DNA of 5,788 bases from an uncultured Elusimicrobiales bacterium (GCA_905235355.1 CAJOLM010000079.1:1-5788); one strand, 5' to 3'. Shown: positions 1 to 5,763, counted from the stretch's first letter. Notes: generated from the sequence alone by a model not told the origin. A program made the numbers and translations.

Positions 1-5
1 GGAAG

Positions 6-30
6 ATCCCCGATTACAAATTTCGGGGAT
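6..30. repeat. Hairpin repeat, half-element related to the repeat at 5630-5725
   Basis: This is a perfect 8-bp inverted repeat, ATCCCCGA (6-13) and TCGGGGAT (23-30), with a 9-nt loop. Its layout matches the two hairpin units in the right-hand pilin leader: GATCCC at one end and GGGATG at the other. Its loop is 3 nt longer, so the reading frame is kept. The right arm supplies the apparent ATG of the left-hand pilin. Any partner half would lie left of the window. Confidence 0.7.
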
Positions 31-481
31 GGCTCCTTTATTTTATAACAGCGTGCGCGCGTTTACGCTTATTGAATTATTAGTAGTCGTACTCATTATT
101 GGTATATTATCTGCCATCGCGCTGCCGCAATATAGAAAAGCGGTGGATAAGGCGCGCCTTACAGAAGCACTTGTTCAAGGCCGCGCGTTGTTAGACGCTG
201 TCCAAATATATTACACCGCCACCGGAGAATGGCCCAGCAGTTTAGACGTATTGGATATTTCCATGCCTGTATCGTCGTGGAACGCTGGGACTGGATATTT
301 TTCAACCCCTGTGATTAGCGGAGCGACTTTAGAGGTAAATCGTTACCTCGGGAATAATCATCCTGCTTTATTTTGTCTTGGAAATGAGGATGAATATGCA
401 GAATCTTTGTGCGTGAGCGTTGGAGGGGTATATCATCACAGCGGCGGTGCGGGTAAGTATTATTTAATTACCAAACGCTAA
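29..481 (+). CDS. Type IV pilin / type II secretion pseudopilin, probably 5'-partial
   Basis: This is a prepilin with an N-methylation/cleavage motif: A11, then F12-T-L-I-E16, followed by a hydrophobic helix to about residue 32 and P33-Q-Y35. The conserved +5 glutamate is E16. The residue before the cut is Ala, not the usual Gly. The inferred role is a (pseudo)pilin subunit, cut by a prepilin peptidase and packed into a pilus or secretion pseudopilus. C116 and C128 could form the C-terminal disulfide seen in many pilins. The start is doubtful. The ATG at 29 lies inside a hairpin repeat and has no spaced Shine-Dalgarno sequence. The frame stays open leftward to base 2, reading E-D-P-R-L-Q-I-S-G before the Met, so the real start is probably off-window. 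A 70-bp gap separates the gene from accB. I cannot tell a true pilin from a pseudopilin. Confidence 0.9.
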   Translation: MAPLFYNSVRAFTLIELLVVVLIIGILSAIALPQYRKAVDKARLTEALVQGRALLDAVQIYYTATGEWPSSLDVLDISMPVSSWNAGTGYFSTPVISGATLEVNRYLGNNHPALFCLGNEDEYAESLCVSVGGVYHHSGGAGKYYLITKR

Positions 482-499
482 AAATCCCCTATTATTTCT

Positions 500-534
500 C
501 TAAAAATGCTAAAATAACTATATACATTTTTAGC
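500..534. repeat. AT-rich inverted repeat with two alternative pairings
   Basis: In the 70-bp gap between the left pilin and accB, CTAAAAATG (500-508) is perfectly complementary to CATTTTTAG (525-533). GCTAAAA (508-514) is also complementary to TTTTAGC (528-534). The two stems share their right arm and so exclude each other. The stem is AT-rich and no T-run follows it directly, so it is a poor intrinsic terminator. It could be an operator or leader structure ahead of accB. AT-rich hexamers such as TAAAAT (510-515) could serve as a -10 box, but no convincing -35 is seen. Confidence 0.4.
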
Positions 535-543
535 AATTATTTA

Positions 544-548
544 GAGGA
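544..548 (+). promoter_or_regulatory. Ribosome binding site of the accB-like gene
   Basis: GAGGA lies 3 nt before the ATG at 552. The motif is good and the spacing rather short. It supports 552 as the start. Confidence 0.55.
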
Positions 549-551
549 AGT

Positions 552-926
552 ATGGATACTAAGTTAGTTACGGACATCACGCGTTGGCTCAAAACCACCG
601 ATTTAGCAGAATTTTGTTATCAAAAAGACCATAACTGTATTGAAATTAAAACGCGGGACGCATTGCCAGCTCCCGTCGTGAGTGAGTGCCACTTAACTGC
701 TGTTACCGCGCCGGCTATCGGGTTTTACCATGCCGCGCAAAAAGGCAAAAATTTAGTCCTCAAAGAAGGCCAAGTCCTAAAGGAAGGCGATGCGCTGGGT
801 CTGATTGAAAGTGCCGCCAAAAAACATACGCTTACCGCCCCTGTGGCCGGTACGCTGCGCATTATCTCTGCCGAGGACGGCAAGCCGGTAGAATTTGGCC
901 AACCGCTATTTTTCATTGAACCGTAA
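552..926 (+). CDS. accB: Biotin carboxyl carrier protein-like (AccB-like), atypical biotinylation motif
   Basis: In the AccB family this protein carries biotin on a lysine, moving CO2 from biotin carboxylase to the carboxyltransferase that makes malonyl-CoA for fatty acid synthesis. At 124 aa it is slightly short for the family. Residues 1-35 match the AccB N-terminal helix/strand pattern and residues 36-48 form a short linker. The biotinyl/lipoyl-like domain starts near T52-A-P-A-I-G-F-Y59 (compare S-P-M-V-G-T-F-Y) and ends G110-K-P-V-E-F-G-Q-P-L-F (compare G-Q-P-V-E-Y-G-Q-P-L-F). The oddity is at the tip of the hairpin: the usual E-A-M-K-M is E86-S-A-A-K-K91. In an ungapped alignment the biotinyl-lysine becomes A89, with K90 one place late. 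It may be modified on a shifted lysine or not at all. accC follows 4 bp later, which strongly supports the family call. Confidence 0.8.
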   Translation: MDTKLVTDITRWLKTTDLAEFCYQKDHNCIEIKTRDALPAPVVSECHLTAVTAPAIGFYHAAQKGKNLVLKEGQVLKEGDALGLIESAAKKHTLTAPVAGTLRIISAEDGKPVEFGQPLFFIEP

Positions 927-930
927 AATT

Positions 931-2316
931 ATGGCCCACGTGACGATTACTCCTTTCAAAAAAGTTCTTATCGCTAACCGTGGCGAAATTGCCCTACGCG
1001 TCATCCGCACGCTCAAGGAAATGGGCATTAAATCCGTCGCCATTTATTCCGAAGCGGACCGCAGCAGCCTGCATGTGCGCATGGCAGATGAAGCGGTGTG
1101 TATTGGGGCGGCTCCGTCGTCCATGAGTTATTTAAACATTGACGCCATTGTGACGGCTGGCAAAATTACCGGGGCCGATGCGGTGCATCCGGGCTATGGA
1201 TTTTTATCTGAAAATGCAGACTTTGCTGACGCGGTAACCAAAGCGGGTATGGTTTTTATCGGGCCTACCGCAGAGGCCATTAACCTGTTGGGTGTAAAAA
1301 GCACCGCGCGTGAAATTGCGGTTAAAGGCGGGGTGGCTATTACGCCGGGTTCTGACGGTGTCGTCGGCAAAAACTTCCGCGAAGTAGCCAAGAAAATCGG
1401 CTATCCGATTATGATTAAAGCTTCTTTGGGCGGCGGTGGAAAAGGTATGCGCGCCTGTATGGAAGAAAAAGATTTAGAGCGCATGATGAAAACCGCGCAA
1501 GCCGAAGCCAAAGCTAATTTTGGGGATGACCGCGTTTATTTTGAAAAACTCGTTTTAAATCCGCGCCACATTGAAGTGCAAGTGGCCGCCGATAATTACG
1601 GCAACGCGGTGGCCTTTGCCGAGCGCGATTGCAGCATGCAGCGCCGCCACCAGAAACTGCTGGAAGAATCTCCGTCTCCGTTTGTCACACCGGCGGTGCG
1701 CAAGAAATTGCAAGAGGCCGCTGTTAAACTGGTTAAAGCTGCCAAATACCGCGGTGTGGGTACGGTAGAATTTTTGATGGCACCCACCAAAGAATTTTAT
1801 TTTATGGAAGTAAATACGCGCCTTCAGGTGGAGCACCCGGTTACCGAGGCAGTCTGCGGGCAGGACCTGGTCAAAATGCAAATTGAAATTGCACAAGGCC
1901 AACCGCTTACGCTGACGCAAGCCGAGGCCGGAGCTGTGCGCTGCCACGCGGTGGAGCACCGCATTAATGCCGAAGACAGCGATCGTAATTTTACCCCGTG
2001 CCCGGGCACGATTGAGGAGTGGATTCCCTCGGGCGGGCTAGGGATACGCGTAGATAGCCATATGTACACCGGCTACACAATTCCTAGCTATTATGACAGC
2101 TTAATTGCTAAATTAATTGTCACGGCTCCGGACCGCGAAAAATTGCTTGCACGCAGCCGCCGCGCTTTGGGTGAATTTGTGGTCAGCGGTGTAAAAACGA
2201 CTATTCCTTTCCACCAGAAAATTTTGGCGCAAGCCGATTTTATCGCCGGAAATACAGATACCGGGCTGATTGAGCGGATGCTGGCGGCGGAGAAAAAAGA
2301 TGAAGGCGAAAAATAA
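931..2316 (+). CDS. accC: Biotin carboxylase (acetyl-CoA carboxylase subunit AccC)
   Basis: This enzyme carboxylates carrier-bound biotin using ATP and bicarbonate, the first half of the acetyl-CoA carboxylase reaction in the cytoplasm. The 461-aa length is typical. The N-terminal domain begins K10-K-V-L-I-A-N-R-G-E-I (residues 10-20). H86-P-G-Y-G-F-L-S-E-N is the conserved preATP-grasp motif. The ATP-grasp glycine-rich loop is A164-S-L-G-G-G-G-K-G172. Metal and substrate residues are seen in H213-I-E-V-Q, E280, and E293-V-N-T-R-L-Q-V-E-H302. The C-terminal domain carries H-R-I-N-A-E-D and the P-S-Y-Y-D-S-L-I-A-K segment. No catalytic residue appears missing. ATG 931, 4 bp after accB, is chosen over an in-frame TTG at 895 that lies within accB; neither has a strong Shine-Dalgarno. 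The 3' end overlaps rfaE2 by 17 bp, suggesting translational coupling. No biotinyl or carboxyltransferase domain is fused, so it needs a separate carrier. Confidence 0.95.
   Translation: MAHVTITPFKKVLIANRGEIALRVIRTLKEMGIKSVAIYSEADRSSLHVRMADEAVCIGAAPSSMSYLNIDAIVTAGKITGADAVHPGYGFLSENADFADAVTKAGMVFIGPTAEAINLLGVKSTAREIAVKGGVAITPGSDGVVGKNFREVAKKIGYPIMIKASLGGGGKGMRACMEEKDLERMMKTAQAEAKANFGDDRVYFEKLVLNPRHIEVQVAADNYGNAVAFAERDCSMQRRHQKLLEESPSPFVTPAVRKKLQEAAVKLVKAAKYRGVGTVEFLMAPTKEFYFMEVNTRLQVEHPVTEAVCGQDLVKMQIEIAQGQPLTLTQAEAGAVRCHAVEHRINAEDSDRNFTPCPGTIEEWIPSGGLGIRVDSHMYTGYTIPSYYDSLIAKLIVTAPDREKLLARSRRALGEFVVSGVKTTIPFHQKILAQADFIAGNTDTGLIERMLAAEKKDEGEK
2289..2292 (+). promoter_or_regulatory. Ribosome binding site deciding the rfaE2 start
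   Basis: GGAG, inside the end of accC, lies 7 nt before ATG 2300. It favours this ATG over the in-frame TTG at 2270. Confidence 0.65.
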
Positions 2317-2764
2317 AATTTTCAGCCGCCGCGCGTTGGGTTTATGGCTGGCTAAACAGCGCAAAGCCGGCAAGAAAATTGTATTTACCAACGGCTGCTT
2401 TGATATTTTGCATGCCGGACACGTGAGCGTGCTGGAATTCTCCCGCAGTAAAGGCGACGTGCTAGTAGTGGGGTTAAATAGTGATGCGTCCGTGAAACGC
2501 TTAAAAGGGCCCACCCGCCCCGTCAATAAAGAGGCGGACCGCGCCTTGGTGCTGGCAGCGTTAGAAGCGGTAGATGCGGTGTGTATATTTTCTGAAAACA
2601 CACCCTATAATTTGATAAAATTAATTTATCCGGATGTATTGGTGAAAGGCGGGGATTATAAGCCCAGTGAAATTGTGGGCCGCGAATTTGCAGGAAAAGT
2701 AGTGCGTTTTGCTTTGCTAAAAGGCAGATCCACAACAAATATTATTAAAAAAGTACAGAAGTAA
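2300..2764 (+). CDS. rfaE2: D-glycero-beta-D-manno-heptose 1-phosphate adenylyltransferase (stand-alone RfaE2/HldE C-domain)
   Basis: The family transfers AMP from ATP to heptose-1-phosphate, giving ADP-heptose precursor for the LPS inner core. The 154-aa protein is one nucleotidyltransferase (Rossmann-like) domain. T30-N-G-C-F-D-I-L-H-A-G-H41 carries the HxGH catalytic motif. N60-S-D-A-S-V-K-R-L-K-G and R73-P-V-N are HldE-like. P111-D-V-L-V-K-G-G-D-Y-K121 and the C-terminal G142-R-S-T-T-N-I-I-K-K closely match the C-terminal half of E. coli HldE. The sugar kinase half is absent, so a separate HldA/RfaE1 is expected elsewhere. A related cytidylyltransferase activity is possible, but the D-Y-K-P and STTNIIKK motifs favour ADP-heptose synthesis. 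It overlaps accC by 17 bp and ends 14 bp before the next gene, so it is most likely co-transcribed. The gene implies a Gram-negative outer membrane. Confidence 0.88.
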   Translation: MKAKNKIFSRRALGLWLAKQRKAGKKIVFTNGCFDILHAGHVSVLEFSRSKGDVLVVGLNSDASVKRLKGPTRPVNKEADRALVLAALEAVDAVCIFSENTPYNLIKLIYPDVLVKGGDYKPSEIVGREFAGKVVRFALLKGRSTTNIIKKVQK

Positions 2765-2765
2765 A

Positions 2766-2770
2766 AAGGA
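2766..2770 (+). promoter_or_regulatory. Ribosome binding site of the SPT-like gene
   Basis: AAGGA directly follows the rfaE2 stop codon and lies 8 nt before ATG 2779. This is near-ideal spacing and supports the start. Confidence 0.65.
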
Positions 2771-2778
2771 AAAGAAAC

Positions 2779-3969
2779 ATGTCTGATATTTTTGAGAAAT
2801 GCAGAAATTATAAAGATGCCAAGCTGGCTATGAAGCTGGGCATTTATGGTTACTTTCAGCCGATTGAGTCCGCCCAAGGGCCGGAAGTAATGTTGAACGG
2901 AAAAAAATATATTATGGCCGGGTCCAACAATTACCTGGGACTAGCTAATGACCCCGAAATGAAAAAGACCGCCTCCGAAGCCGCCGCCAAATATGGCACG
3001 GGCTGCGCCGGATCACGCTTTTTAAATGGTAATACTAAATTTCATGAAGAATTGGAGCAACACTTAGCACGCTTTAAACGCCGTGAAGCCGCCCTTATCT
3101 TTTCCGCTGGCTATCAAATGAACTTGGGTGTTGTTTCCTGCTTGCTCAAAAAAGGCGATTATGCCATCGTGGATAAATTAGACCATGCCAGTATTTTGGA
3201 CGGTGTAAAACTTTCCGGTGCGGACATGGTGCGCTTTAAACACAATGACATGGAAGATTTAGATCGCGTATTGTCTAAACTGCCCGAAGAATCAGGTAAG
3301 CTGATTATTGTGGACGGCGTGTTTAGCATGGAAGGGGACATTTGCCCGCTGCCGGAAATTGTGAAAATTGCCAAAAAATACGGTGCCCGCACCATAGTAG
3401 ATGATGCGCACGCTACCGGTATTTTGGGTAAAACAGGTCGCGGTACTTGCGAGCATTTCGGGCTGGAAAACGGCGAAGTGGACCTCGTGGTAGGCACCTG
3501 CTCTAAAACTTTTGCCACCGTCGGTGGCTTTGTGGTAGGTGATGCCGATATTATTCACTATATCCGCCACAATGCGCGCAGCCAAATTTTCTCTGCTGCG
3601 TTGCCGCCGGCTTCCGTGGCGTCTATTAATAAAGCACTGGAGCTGATTGAAAACGATACTTCCCGCCGCGACAATTTATTCCGCATGACTGATAACCTTA
3701 AAAAAGGTCTGCGCGAATTGGGCTACGATTTAGGCACCAGCACCACTCCGGTCATCCCGGTACACGTGGGCAGCAATGAAAACTGCTTTAAGATGTGGCG
3801 CGCCTTGCATGAGCTGGGCATTTTCTCTAACCCGGTAGTCAGTCCGGCCGTGCCGCCGGGCCGCGCGCTGATGCGCCTAACCTTAATGGCCACGCATACC
3901 GACGAACACGTCAAACAAATCATTGACGCATTTGCCAAAGCGGGGCGGGCAGTAGGTGTAATCAAATAA
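2779..3969 (+). CDS. PLP-dependent alpha-oxoamine synthase, serine palmitoyltransferase-like
   Basis: The family (BioF, KBL, ALAS, SPT) condenses an amino acid with an acyl thioester and loses CO2. SPT makes 3-ketosphinganine from serine and palmitoyl thioester. The 396-aa fold-type I enzyme has S49-N-N-Y-L-G-L; G78-S-R-F-L-N-G-N with F88-H-E-E-L-E; D135-H136-A-S (His stacking on PLP); D179-G-V-F-S-M-E-G-D; D208-D-A-H211-A-T-G; Schiff-base Lys K243 in G-T-C-S-K-T-F-A-T-V-G-G-F; and R366 near the C-terminus, likely binding the substrate carboxylate. The S-K-T-F-x-x-V-G-G segment, the following F-S-A-A-L-P-P and the terminal M-A-T-H-T resemble bacterial SPT more than BioF (usually G-K-A), KBL or ALAS (A-K-A-F). 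Substrate identity remains inference. No membrane helix is seen, as in soluble bacterial SPTs. It is the last gene before a terminator, and a GNAT acyltransferase lies just beyond. Confidence 0.8.
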   Translation: MSDIFEKCRNYKDAKLAMKLGIYGYFQPIESAQGPEVMLNGKKYIMAGSNNYLGLANDPEMKKTASEAAAKYGTGCAGSRFLNGNTKFHEELEQHLARFKRREAALIFSAGYQMNLGVVSCLLKKGDYAIVDKLDHASILDGVKLSGADMVRFKHNDMEDLDRVLSKLPEESGKLIIVDGVFSMEGDICPLPEIVKIAKKYGARTIVDDAHATGILGKTGRGTCEHFGLENGEVDLVVGTCSKTFATVGGFVVGDADIIHYIRHNARSQIFSAALPPASVASINKALELIENDTSRRDNLFRMTDNLKKGLRELGYDLGTSTTPVIPVHVGSNENCFKMWRALHELGIFSNPVVSPAVPPGRALMRLTLMATHTDEHVKQIIDAFAKAGRAVGVIK

Positions 3970-3973
3970 ATTT

Positions 3974-4000
3974 AAACCCCGCCGTAGCGCGGGGTTTTTT
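3974..4000 (+). terminator. Intrinsic (rho-independent) terminator
   Basis: A 9-bp stem pairs AAACCCCGC (3974-3982) with GCGGGGTTT (3989-3997) around a 6-nt loop. The strand ends in six T (3995-4000). It starts 5 nt after the SPT-like stop codon and ends 12 nt before the next ATG. It should end the accB-accC-rfaE2-SPT transcript, wholly or in part. The mirrored strand has AAAAAACCCCGC and then AAA, a short T-run, so some activity on the other strand is possible but weaker. Confidence 0.88.
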
Positions 4001-4012
4001 AACAGAAACAGT

Positions 4013-5119
4013 ATGACGACTCACGTTGTAGATGCAGAAAATCAGTTAAACGCGTTTGTCAATTTCCCGTATGATTTATACAAGCATGACCCATACTGGG
4101 TGGGGGAATTGAAAGCGGACGCGCGTAAACTGTTACTGCCTACTCATACCTTTTGGACGCATGCGCGGCGCAAATTGTTGCTGGCTTATAAAGACGGCAA
4201 AGTAGCCGGGCGTTTGTGTGCGTTTGTGAATGACATCTACAATGAGTATCACCACGAAAATATCGGATTTTTCGGATTTTTTGACTGCATTAATGATGCA
4301 GAAGTTTCCCACGCGCTGTTTAGCGAAGGAGAAAAATGGCTGCGCAGCCAGGGCGTTAGCGCAGTGCGCGGGCCGGCTAATCCGTCGTCTAACTATGCAT
4401 ACGGGCTGCTGGTGGACAGCTTTGACACGATGCCCGCTATCATGATGCCTTACAATGCGCCGTATTACGCACGGCTCATTGAGCAGGAAGGCTTTACTAA
4501 GGTTAAAGATTTGCTGGCTTTTGAACGTACGCGCGACGATAAGTTTAGTCCGCGGTTTGAAAAAATTGTGGCACGTGCCAGCCGTTCTGCCGGGATTACG
4601 TTGCGGCGGCTGGATTTAAAACATTTAAGCGAAGAGGCCAAAATTATTCGCAAAATTTACAATGATGCCTGGGCCGGTAACTGGGGGCACACTCCTATAT
4701 CCGAGCAGGAAATGCAAAATATGGTGGATGAGCTCAAGTGGATAGTCCGGCCGGAAGGTACTTGTATGATGGAAGTGGACGGCGTGCCGGCTGCGTTTTA
4801 TATTGCTATTCCCAACATGAGTCACGTGCTGAAAATTTTGCACGGGTCGCTTTTAAATCCGCTGCGGGTGCTGCGCGCTTTGTGGGCGTGGCATAAAATC
4901 CGGGACGCGCGGATGATTATGCTGGGGGTGGATCCGACTCACCGCAAACGCGGGCTGGATTTAATACTGATTAATCATATCGTCAAATACGGCGTGGCTA
5001 TCTGGGACAAGGCGGAGCTGTCTTGGGTGTTAGAGGACAACGAGGGCATTATCCGTGGCATGACCGAGGCCGGCTGCTATCCCATTAAACGCTACCGCCT
5101 GTATCAAAAAAGTTTATAA
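4013..5119 (+). CDS. YghO-like GNAT-superfamily N-acyltransferase
   Basis: At 368 aa this fits a widespread, poorly characterised family related to E. coli YghO. Signs are F18-P-Y-D-L-Y with D26-P-Y-W-V30 near the N-terminus; N73-D-I-Y-N77; G85-F-F-G-F-F90; R119-G-P-A-N; M144-M-P-Y-N with Y151-Y152; and E159-G-F161. In the C-terminal GNAT-like half, N-D-A-W-A-G-N-W-G precedes a strand ending M-L-G-V-D-P-T-H-R-K-R-G-L-D, which resembles the acyl-CoA-binding loop of GNAT enzymes. The region between them (about residues 265-300) is hydrophobic and basic but has no clear membrane helix. The substrate is unknown. Placed next to an SPT-like enzyme, an acyltransferase acting on a long-chain base is plausible, because the bacterial ceramide synthase known from Caulobacter is, as I recall, also GNAT-type. 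That is inference. No Shine-Dalgarno is visible before the ATG, and a terminator ends 12 nt upstream. Confidence 0.82.
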   Translation: MTTHVVDAENQLNAFVNFPYDLYKHDPYWVGELKADARKLLLPTHTFWTHARRKLLLAYKDGKVAGRLCAFVNDIYNEYHHENIGFFGFFDCINDAEVSHALFSEGEKWLRSQGVSAVRGPANPSSNYAYGLLVDSFDTMPAIMMPYNAPYYARLIEQEGFTKVKDLLAFERTRDDKFSPRFEKIVARASRSAGITLRRLDLKHLSEEAKIIRKIYNDAWAGNWGHTPISEQEMQNMVDELKWIVRPEGTCMMEVDGVPAAFYIAIPNMSHVLKILHGSLLNPLRVLRALWAWHKIRDARMIMLGVDPTHRKRGLDLILINHIVKYGVAIWDKAELSWVLEDNEGIIRGMTEAGCYPIKRYRLYQKSL

Positions 5120-5122
5120 GAC

Positions 5123-5755
5123 TTAATAAGAAAGAAACCAGTAATAGAGCTGGTCCTGCCCGTTGGCTTTGGTACCTGCAAACAGTTTTTCACAGTAATC
5201 CCCTGAAGTTTCCCTGGTGGTAGGTTCAAAACATACCATTTGCTTTCTCCATGACAGTGTTAGATCATACAAAATGGCAAATCCGCACCCCGCATAGGGG
5301 CCGTTATTGCGGGTAATGTACAGACGGAATCTTTCGGAGGGATGATAGAGCTGCAAGCGCCAATCTTGGCTGGTCACCGTATCGGTAGTGTCTCTGTATG
5401 TTTGCCAAGGAATAGTCACATCTAACTCATCAAAAGAATCAGCATATGTCCCATTAGCCAAGTAATAGGCATTTTCGGCTTGGTCAAAGGCTTTTAGCAA
5501 AGTGAGCGCCTGCGTGGCGCGGGCTTTTTCCACGGCCTTTTGGTATTGCGGCAGAGCTATGGCAGACAGGATACCTATAATCAGCACGACGACGAGCAGC
5601 TCAATGAGCGTAAACGCATGTGTCTTTGTCGTCATCCCGGACATGGATCCGGGATCCAGTCTGTTTAATAAAGAGATCGTTCCCTCATGAACGGCCTGGA
5701 TTGCGGGTCCACGCCCGCAATGACGGCATGATTGTATCTTTTCATTTTTTATCAT
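5123..5755 (-). CDS. Type IV pilin / pseudopilin with repeat-expanded leader
   Basis: This prepilin has its cleavage site after A47: F48-T-L-I-E52 and then a hydrophobic helix to about P69-Q-Y71. It is identical to the left-hand pilin from that Ala through the Tyr. The mature part is about 163 aa, with C157, C175 and C188 as candidates for disulfides, and an aromatic C-terminus (Y-Y-W-F-L-S-Y). The leader of 47 residues is long against the usual 6-25 or so. Residues 11-42 are encoded by a palindromic repeat. The ATG at 5755 is preferred because AGGAG lies 8 nt upstream. The in-frame Met codons at 5644 and 5635, inside the repeat, have no ribosome binding site, though starting at 5635 would give an ordinary short leader (M-T-T-K-T-H-A). 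The gene converges on the GNAT gene, with 3 bp between the stop codons. Confidence 0.9.
   Translation of the reverse strand: MIKNEKIQSCRHCGRGPAIQAVHEGTISLLNRLDPGSMSGMTTKTHAFTLIELLVVVLIIGILSAIALPQYQKAVEKARATQALTLLKAFDQAENAYYLANGTYADSFDELDVTIPWQTYRDTTDTVTSQDWRLQLYHPSERFRLYITRNNGPYAGCGFAILYDLTLSWRKQMVCFEPTTRETSGDYCEKLFAGTKANGQDQLYYWFLSY
5630..5725. repeat. Composite palindromic repeat element inserted in frame in the pilin leader
   Basis: Two 30-nt hairpin units lie in inverted orientation around a 36-nt centre. Unit A (5630-5659) begins CGTCAT and ends ATCCAG, with stem ATCCCGGA (5634-5641) and TCCGGGAT (5648-5655). Unit B (5696-5725), read on the - strand, also begins CGTCAT and ends ATCCAG, with stem ATTGCGGG (5700-5707) and CCCGCAAT (5714-5721). 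Both loops are 6 nt. The stem bases differ between units but stay paired, so the changes compensate. The whole element is 96 bp, or 32 codons, and is open in the pilin frame. It resembles small palindromic elements that insert into reading frames, such as Rickettsia RPEs; identity to a named family cannot be confirmed here. Confidence 0.85.
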
Positions 5756-5763
5756 TTTATATT

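Noticed and set aside
895..930. TTG start that would extend accC by 12 residues
   Set aside because: It lies within the end of accB, has no ribosome binding site, and the ATG at 931 gives a normal-length N-terminus.
1555..1959. 134-aa open frame on the - strand inside accC
   Set aside because: It lies opposite a well-conserved biotin carboxylase region, has no recognisable domain and is explained by the codon bias of accC.
2113..2601. 162-aa open frame on the - strand spanning the end of accC and rfaE2
   Set aside because: It overlaps two strongly supported genes and shows low-complexity, family-less sequence; it is a shadow.
2779..3969. Calling the PLP enzyme BioF (biotin synthesis), tempting beside biotin-dependent accB/accC
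   Set aside because: The motif around K243 and the M-A-T-H-T tail favour the SPT type, and no other bio gene is in the window; BioF/KBL remains a lesser alternative.
5126..5154. Possible terminator of the right pilin (ACCAG/CTGGT followed by a T-rich stretch on the - strand)
   Set aside because: The stem is only 5 bp, the T-run is broken by C and A, and it lies within codons; too weak to annotate.
5630..5725. CRISPR array or attachment site as explanation of the repeats
   Set aside because: The units are inverted, not direct, with only two copies and no spacer periodicity, and no integrase or cas gene is present.
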